NCBI GenBank assembly: GCA_016297005.1
Contig: JAEDHK010000004.1
Span: forward strand, 1-64,000
DNA from: Clostridia bacterium
Lineage (GTDB): Bacteria > Bacillota > Clostridia > Christensenellales > DTU072
Reading direction: 5' to 3'
Length of the DNA stretch: 64,000 bases
Each line of letters starts with the position of its first letter. The stretch's first letter is position 1. Shown here one piece after another: positions 11,801 to 20,800 of the stretch. The notes below the pieces were generated by a model. That model saw only the letters and a program-made list of their open reading frames with translations, was not told where the DNA came from and did no database searches. A program made the translations under genes and the position numbers.

Positions 11801-14800
11801 CATATCGGCGAAAGCCATCGAAGCCGAGTACTGGTTATCGTCGCCGGTGTACTGTTTATGGACTTCCGCAAAAACGCTGCCCTTGCCATCCCAGATCATA
11901 TTATCGGCAATAGCGGCGTATGCCTTTTCCGTATTCTCTTCATCCGCATAAATCTCGTCCAACGTCCTGATTGCGGGATAATTTTCACGGATAAAAGACT
12001 TCAATTGCGGGAGGAGTCCCGGATAATTGCTTCCGCCGTGAAGTACTTCTTTCAGTCTGTCCATTTCGGCCGCCACCGCTTCGTAATAACGCGCGTATTC
12101 TTCGTCGCCGTCGCTGGCGGAGAAGCCGGAAGCCAAAGCATAGACGTTTCTTAAATTATCCCATTGCGTTTGATCTACGGAAGACTCGTTATGAATGTTC
12201 GCCTTGTAATAGCGCAAGGAGTATTCGAGGTAGTATTCGTGCAGATTGTTCCATAATTCGGCGTTGATCTTATAATAGTTCTTCAATCCCGCGTTACGGA
12301 GTATCCCTTCTCTGTTCGCACGTAAAGTATCGTTCATGTTCGAACCGGACGGCATGAGATAATCGTACAGTTCCTTCATCGTCCAGAGCGACGGATCGGC
12401 GTTCGTATCTATGGTCTGCACGAGGCTACGCAAAGCGTTAAGGTAGTTCTGGTAAGTAAAGGTAATCGAAGAACCTCCCGAAAGCAGAACGGTAAAGGTC
12501 AATTCTATCGTCGTGGTAGTATCTCCGTTGTTCGTGGTCGGCGCAATAGAATCAATGCCCTCTTCCGTCAGGACGTTGACCAGCTCTTTCAAAGAAGCCA
12601 AAGAATAATCGCGACGATACTGAGAAGTAACGCTGTCTTCCGCCTCGTTGACGCGGTTGAGATAGATATTGCTGTAATCGAGATGGAACTCGATAATAAA
12701 GTCACTCTCGATCGACTTGAAGTCAAAGGGATTGAAATAAATGACGGCGGCGTCGGTATAGTAGGTGTTCGCCTGCCATACGTTGCTTTCGTTGGGCACG
12801 TACACATATTCTTCGCTACCGGGGGCAGTCTCCTGCTTGATATAATAATTCTTATACGTATCGTTCCAGTCGGACGGACGATTTGCCAAAGGAAGTTTAT
12901 CGATCATGCGGCTGTATTCCAACACGGGGATAGTGATATGCGCCTCGGCTTTCTCCCCTTTGATACCCTCGATCTCTTTGCTTTCTATAAGTCGTTTCAG
13001 AGCGACCGCCTTTACGTATGCGTCGCTTCCGCTCAATCCGCTGAGAATACTCGTCATGACGCTCTTTTCGGTAATGGAAGCGTATTCGTAAATGCTGTTC
13101 CAGACGTCTCGCATGACGCAATCGGACAACTTGTTACGATACCTCGTCTCGTACGAACGATTGACTTTCCGTTCGTTGGTGGAAAAGTTGTTATTCGCCT
13201 CGTCTGCAAGCATAGCGTAGTAAAAAGCTTTCAATCGTATATAATCGTTGAAAACGTTTTCGATATCGTTATTATCCATATCCGGCTGATAGGGTTGTGT
13301 CCGGAAAGAGTCGACGTTGCTCTTCCAGTCTTCATAAATCTGCGGGCGACCGGCTTTTGCCGATTCGGGACTGCCCTTCGACGTCCATTCGTCGTACGAC
13401 TCTTTTAACTTATCGTACATGTACAGGATGATCGTGCGCTTGTTCTGCGGTGCGATCTCGCTCGTACCGAATAACTCGAAGTTAAGTTCATATAAATACC
13501 CTTGCGTGATATAAGAATAATACTCCTGTTGCGTGGTATTGTCTCCGCCGACGCTGACGGAATAAGTGCCGCACAAAATATCGTACGCCTTAACGACGAT
13601 ATCCTTTTCCATCTCATCGCGTGCGGCGTTGATCTTGTTCTGCGTTCCGCTCGAATAATCGCCGGTGGTCACGACGTCCCACATCCAGGCGTTTATAAGC
13701 GTCTCATACTGCTCCGAAATCAGGGAGAGATAGTGCTTGTACAGATTGCGCAAATTATAGTCGTCCGCATATACGTTTCCGTAAATCTGCCCGTCGTATC
13801 CGGTCAGAGATACGCTCTTGAAGTCGTATTCTTTGCCTTCATACTCCCAGGACTCGTTCCAGACAATGGTGGGTACGATCGGCGCGTTGCCGTTATTGTA
13901 TCCGTACATCGAGTTTTCGCGAACGTTATAAGAAACGCCGTCTTGCTCGAAGTCGAGATAATAGCTATCGTACAAAACGAACATATTTTCGCCCATCATG
14001 GTAGGAATATCGCTGAGAAGTCCCGCCACCGGATCGTCGTAATCGTACGCGAGCGAATATTGTTGCTCAAGTTCTTCGCTGATGCGTAAAGAACGGTTCA
14101 GCACGACGATCAGAATATCGAAGTACTGATTTTCGTTGCCGACCGAGATATAACCGCGGACCCGATACGTAGCCCCGTTATAGTCGTCTTTTTGCGGCAT
14201 GAAATAACCGTAATAGGAGCCGGAAGAAGACGGAACCTCATAGAAGCGCGTGTCGCCTGCCGACGTGAAGTAAGAAATGTGTTTTTCTTCGCTGACCAAC
14301 GCTCTGTCGGTCGTATAACGAACGAACTCCGTTCCCTGATTGGTCTTTACGTCATAGGTCTCCCAACCGCGGATGGCATAATTTTTATATTCGTCCGTCG
14401 TGGTGAACTTGATGGTGACTTCGGTCGGCAGACGGAAAGTAGCCGAGTTATACGGGTCGATATAATACACGGGCATGACAGTGCTGTCGTTACCGTTCGT
14501 CGCCGTCGCTTCCGCATGATAATTGACACCCTCGAATCCGTCGAAGTACACGTAACGGCTACCGCCGCTTGCCACAGAACCGGACGGACGGAAGATATAA
14601 TACGTAGACTTCTTAAAGGTAAGATCCGTCGTCGGTTCGTATCTGCCCGCGACGTACGTATAATACTCTTCTTCCAGACGATATCCGGGCGTGGCCGTTA
14701 TTTTTACCAAAGAATAGTATTTTTCGTTGTCGTCATAGCTGTACCTCTGCTCAAAACGGTTCTGTTTGCTGTTCTTGACGAAATACGACGTAACGTTACC

Positions 14801-17800
14801 TTCTCTCACGCCGCTTGCAAGAACGGCATAATAGTAGTCGACGTTGTTTTCGAACAGAGTATAGTCTTTGCCCTTCTCGAAATAATTTCTTCCGCGAATG
14901 GTTGTCCCTTCGGTAAGGTTCAGACTCTCAAAGGTATAGTAGGTAACGCCGGGCGCGAATTCTCCGATCGCTTCCGTAAAATACTCGCCGGACGAACGAA
15001 CGTAATAAGCGCCCTCCCGGATCATTTGTCCGACGACCACCGTCGCTTCGGTATATTGATAGTATTTTTTGCCGGGCAGCGCATAATCGTCTTCGGTCAC
15101 GGAATACGCCCCGCGGGAAGAAACGACGGGTAAGAACACGTCCATCGCACGATAAATGCCGTCTTCGACGTCATTGCCCGGGGTAATCGTGATGCTGACG
15201 GCTATCGTCGAGCCGCTTGCGCTCCGCACGTAATATCCGTACTCATAGTCGTACGTATACGCATTGCCGACCGCGCCGGGATCGGACGTCAGCATATAAT
15301 ACGCGACGCCGGAAAGGTATTCTTTCTCTTCGGGACGATACAGAATGGTGTATCTACGATAATAATCGGCCGAGACGGGTTGTCCCTCCGTCGTGGACGC
15401 CTTCGTCAGTTCATAATACTTCTTCCCCGCTTCGACGGTTGTCGTCTCTTCGTAATATCTCGCTTTACGATACAGTACTTCGGCGTTCAAGCTTTCCGAA
15501 CGATAATAATAGGTCGTATTACGATCGAAATAGATATCGCTCGTCAATACGTATCTGCCTTCGGAATATACGTAATAGCTGTTTTCCGTAACGATCTGTC
15601 CGGCGTTGACGTCCGCTTTAATAAAGGAATACGTCGCGATATCCTGCGCAACGTCCATACCTTCGCGATATACGTTGTTATAAACGCGGGAGCTCTCTAT
15701 GATACGAGACAGAATAGTCACGCTGACGCCTACGCCGTTACCGAGCTTGGTTCCGTCTCCGAGATATATATTCATCTTCAAAAAGACAGTATTCGGATTA
15801 TCGGCGAGCACAGCGTATTGCGGGCCGAGTTCGGCCATTTTATGCCCGTTCTGATCGTAAGTGATCTTTTGGCAAATCTTATCCTTTACGTCTCTGAATT
15901 CGTATTCGAGATTGGAGAAGGTATACCGCACGATCGAACCGGTCGAAGACCCGGCATACCGACTGCGGAACAGCACGGTAACGTAAGCGGGAAGATTGTA
16001 TTCTCCGTCAAAACTGCTTTCGTACGGATCGATCTCAATGTCGTTGAGGAGGGATTCTCCCGGTTCTTTACTCTCGACGACGTTGACGCCTTCTACGTTT
16101 TCCACACCGTAATAGGTAAGTTGCGCTACGTTGACGTACAGGCGGATCGTGTTGTCTCTCGCTTCATACGTTCTCGTAGAACTGTTATATACGGAATAGC
16201 AATCGTAATTGAAACTGGCTATACAGAAGTATCCTCCGCTCAAAAACAGCGAGGAGTCGAGCAAATACCGTCCGCTCGTCGGATCAACGTAATTAAAGTT
16301 CCAATTGACTTCGTACGAGTCGATCGCGGTAGAGGTATAGACGTTCTCAGCGCCTTGGTGAATCTGTGCGGCGGAAGTGACGTTGGCCGTGATCGTCGTC
16401 GGGATGCGGCTCTCGTTAATGCAATACTTGCCCTGCAACCTGTCGTAATAAAGGAACAGGAATGGGTTATCAATCTTCAAAACGCCGTCTTTGACAACGT
16501 ATAAATCGTCGCCTGCGGAATAGCCCGTTTCTCCCATGTCCTTTTGCGGAATACGGACGGATAATTGGTATTTTTCTCCCGAACAGGGCAACGTATACGA
16601 GAACGCATAAGTCGCGCCGTCGATCACGTTGATATACTGACGATTGATGTTTTTCAGCGGGCGATTGCCGAGGACGGAAGTGCCGGCCGCAGAAACGTCC
16701 CATTGCGGAATGCCGTACCGAACGGTATAAGACAGCGCGCTGTCCGTCGTATAAACGACTTCTTCGTAAACGGGGAGCGCGTATCCGTCTTCGCCGTACA
16801 CCATCGTGAGATTTCTGTTGAACGGTTCTATGGTCACTTCGCTGCTGATCACGCCGTAAGTGGCCAAAGCCGCCTTGACGACGATCAGACTGCGCGAAAC
16901 GACGGAGCCTTGCGAGAATTTATTCAGCTCAATAAAACTGTAACTGTAACGGATACCGTCTTCGGTCACGAGCGTACTCTCTTCCAGACAGAGTACGGAA
17001 CGGTTAAAGTACTCGATCACTTTCTCCTGAGCGTCTTCTTTGGTCATATCGACGTAAGAAGTTTCGAACAGGCTCAATTGATCTCCGGCGACGGCAGTCT
17101 TCTCCATGCCTCCGCGGAAAACGACGGTCAGGTTATCAAACAGATACCGGAAGTACTCGTACGGCGTACAGAAATAACCTTCGCTGTTATTGCTCAGGCC
17201 ATAGGCCTTTTCGAGCGAGAAGTAAATGACGTTTTCGTAACGGTTGGGCGAGTACGCGTCCGCGGGATCGTTACTGCCGATATATCTCAGGTATTCGTCC
17301 GCAAAGTTATAGTCCTGATCGGCGACTTTCGTCATCTCGTCCTTTTCCAGACGATTATTGCCGTTTTCGTCGTTGACGACGATATAAACTCCTTGATCGG
17401 TCATATAAGGCGCAACGTTCAGGCGCACCGAACTGAGCACGGACTCCACAACGGAGAACGGCAGACGCAATTCCTGCTCGTTGATCGTATCGGCGCAGAT
17501 CTTCCCTATCAGGAAAATTCCTCCCTGCTGTTTTTCCGACTCGGTCAGCGAGGACGCCCCGCGAAGCACTTCTATCATCCTGTTGATCAATTCGACGTCC
17601 CAGGTAACGGGCAGGCTGTACAGGTCGGAGACAGAGTCGAAACGCACGCCCACGTACACCTTTTTGCCGGCGAGTTGAGCGTCGCGCATCAGAATCAGGC
17701 GATTCATCAGCGCGGTACTGCTTTTATCGTAACGATCGACGTCCAAAAATCCTCCGACGGCCTTGCCAGAATAGATACCTGCGGAAACGTTACTGTTACC

Positions 17801-20800
17801 CGTTCCGGTCAGGTAAGGATCGTCGTTGTTATATACGTCGATATAGTTGACTTGTTTGCCGTAATTATTCGTCGTCTTATACAAAGCGCGGGAACGGACG
17901 ATCAGGTTGATTACCGCTTCGTTGGATATTTCTCCGTTACCGACGACGTAGCACTTCAAACCGATATTGCCGACGTCCCATGGGAAAATGAGCTTTCCGT
18001 TTTCGTCGTACCGTTTGTTATACTCGGCGGTGGGTTGTAAAAATTTCCCGGCGCGGATGATCGGATATTCTTCGTTTCCGATCACGGCGTACCATGTCAG
18101 GCCGACCTTATTGCCCTCATCGTCGAGATCCTCGCTCGTGACCGTCGCGCCGCTCCCCAATACCGCGACAAAGCGTTTCGGGAGGATTTCGTCGTAATCG
18201 GCGTACGGATCGACGTACAGGACGTCTTCGTCGGGCAATATCACTTTTTCCACGTATAAATAATAGTTCTTGCCGTTCGTAAAGTATCTGTCCTCGGTAC
18301 GGCCGTAGCCGTTTTCGATCAGCTCGTAACATTGTTCGCCGACAAGCGACTGATTGGCAATCAGGGGGCGAACGGAATAGACGTATTCTCTCTTATAATA
18401 CTCTTTTCCGCTCTTAAATACGCTGTCATCCGTCACCACGTATACGCCGTCGGACAAGACGTAATAGGTGCCGCTGATACTGCTATTGACGACGACGTTC
18501 TGTTTCGTGTAGATGACTTCGCGGCGATAGTAGGTCTTGCCGGCGACCGCACGTTCGTCTTCCGTCTGAGCATATCCGCTCTTGATATACTCATAATATT
18601 TTTTGTCCGCCGGGATCTCCATACCGTACGCAACCGTCTGTTTTTCATGAGAATAAGCGTAAAACTTGATGTCGCGCAGTTCGCTATGCAGGTTCCGGAC
18701 GATCATCGTTACCCAGATGATACCGTTACCGTCGCCGACGCATCCGTATACGGCCAGATCTCGTTGTTGCGTGGACGGATAAGCCAGAACGTACCTTTCT
18801 CCGCTCTGCTTGATGATATTCAGTTCCGTTCCTTCGGTGGAATTATCGGTGGTTTGCCAGTTGACGGCGTACTCTTTCCATTCTTTGGTCGTGCTGTCTT
18901 TATTGACGTACAACCATATTGTAGAAGGCAGCGACGCCGTAAAGTCGTATGGGTTGATCTCAAACGGCGCAAAACTTTCGTCATTGAGGCGGAATTTGGC
19001 ATTACTGACAGAGACTTGTCCGTAAACGGGCGTTACCACCGTCTTTTCTCCCTCAGTCGTCACCGTGTATTGTTTGACCAGATAGAAGTTCTCTTCTCCC
19101 GATTGAGTTCGTCCGGGTTGTAGGACGTTCAGTTTGACTTTCTGCATGCCGACGCCCAAGTTTCCGCCGAAATAAGCCGACGTTTCGGAAGTGGCGTTCT
19201 GTCCGACGCCGAATAAAGAAGACGTTCCTTCTCTCGTAATACGCGTTGAAAGAGTCTCCGTCCCCGCCCAGTTGAGGGAACCGAGGATATAACCGGAATA
19301 AAACTCTTCGTCGCTCAACGTCCCGAGACGGGTCGCAAGTAAGTTACGACTGCTACCGTCGCCAAAAATGACTTTAACCGTGTGTTCGTTGTCGCCCGTA
19401 GTGGGAATATCGTAAGTGGAACGGATCAGATAATCGATAGTGTATCTGCTGTTGGTCTCCGAGTCGATACGGACTTCGGTCACTTCTTTCCGTTGTACGT
19501 CGATACGAATGGCAATGGGGATGCTATATCCGTTCTCGTCGCCGAAGGTCGCGGTTGCATAGAACACGCCGCCTTGCCAGGTAATAAGCGAGTAATCAAA
19601 ATCCCAATTGCGGATCCTGTCCGATAAGTATATATAATTATATCCTTCCTTATTATAATACTTGTTGTATTTTATCTCGACCGCCGTCTTTTCGTCTTTC
19701 TCAAGTTCGGTACCGTAGAAGCCGTAGAAGAAGATACGCATCCTTTCGTCGTTGATGCCGCTTCCGATCAGATCGTACGTTCCTTCGGCCGACTTCTTCA
19801 TTGCATACGTATAAGGATCGACGGAAATACGACCGACAACGGGTACGTTTTTACCGGAGATGACCGTCACTTGCTCATTACCCTCTTTGACTTCTCTGCC
19901 CATGACGCTTTCGGCCGCTTTGACGTTATTTATGTAGGCGACGTTGTCTCCCGTAACGTCCGTTTCATTGGTCTTGATCGCCACGACGTTCCTGTTCAGA
20001 ACGGCGATATACACGGGGAAGGTATAGGAAACGATACTGTTATTGCCTATTTTCAAAGAATAGATCTCGATATCGTCCGAATAGTCGCCGGCAAGCAGAG
20101 ACATATTATATCCGTCTCTCGTAATATTGCTCTCCAAAAATCCTTCGATAGAACAATTTACAGTCCCAAGTTCAAAGTTTTCGTACCGGACGTCCACTCT
20201 TGTAGGCAGTTTTTTAGTGTAAGCGGGATCGATCACAAGCATATGTTCCGGGCGATTACCGTCAGAATAGTCGACCGCTACCATGCTATAATCATAACCC
20301 ATGTTCAGCACTTCTCGCCCGGTCAAAAGTTCGGTAATCAGGTAGGTCCCCTCGGGATCGAGAATGGAAAGTCGATAAGAGATCTCTTTGCCGAACAAGA
20401 AAGCGGTCGGATGATAAACGCTTTGTCCCGTCTTTACTTCCACGCTGTCCTTGAGATAACTGAGATACATCTCCGATTCTCCGCCGCTGATATAGACTTT
20501 GATCGTCTCCTTCCAGTTGCTGTCATCCGAATAAATACTGTGAACTGACACGTTCTCCGGCACTTCGATATAAGGTTCGGAATAATCGCGCGCCGTCACG
20601 GAAGAAAGATCGATCCGATCGAACGACATCTTTATGCGTAGGATGGAGTGGGTATCCGAGATACCGATCATCTCTTCCACGGGATCCTTCTTGTCGTTGG
20701 TCATAATGCTTACGACGTATCGATTATCTCGAATATAGGTTTCGCTATTGCCGCCGAGCGTAGTCATCAGTCCGAGCAGGATGGCCATGTTAGAATCGGA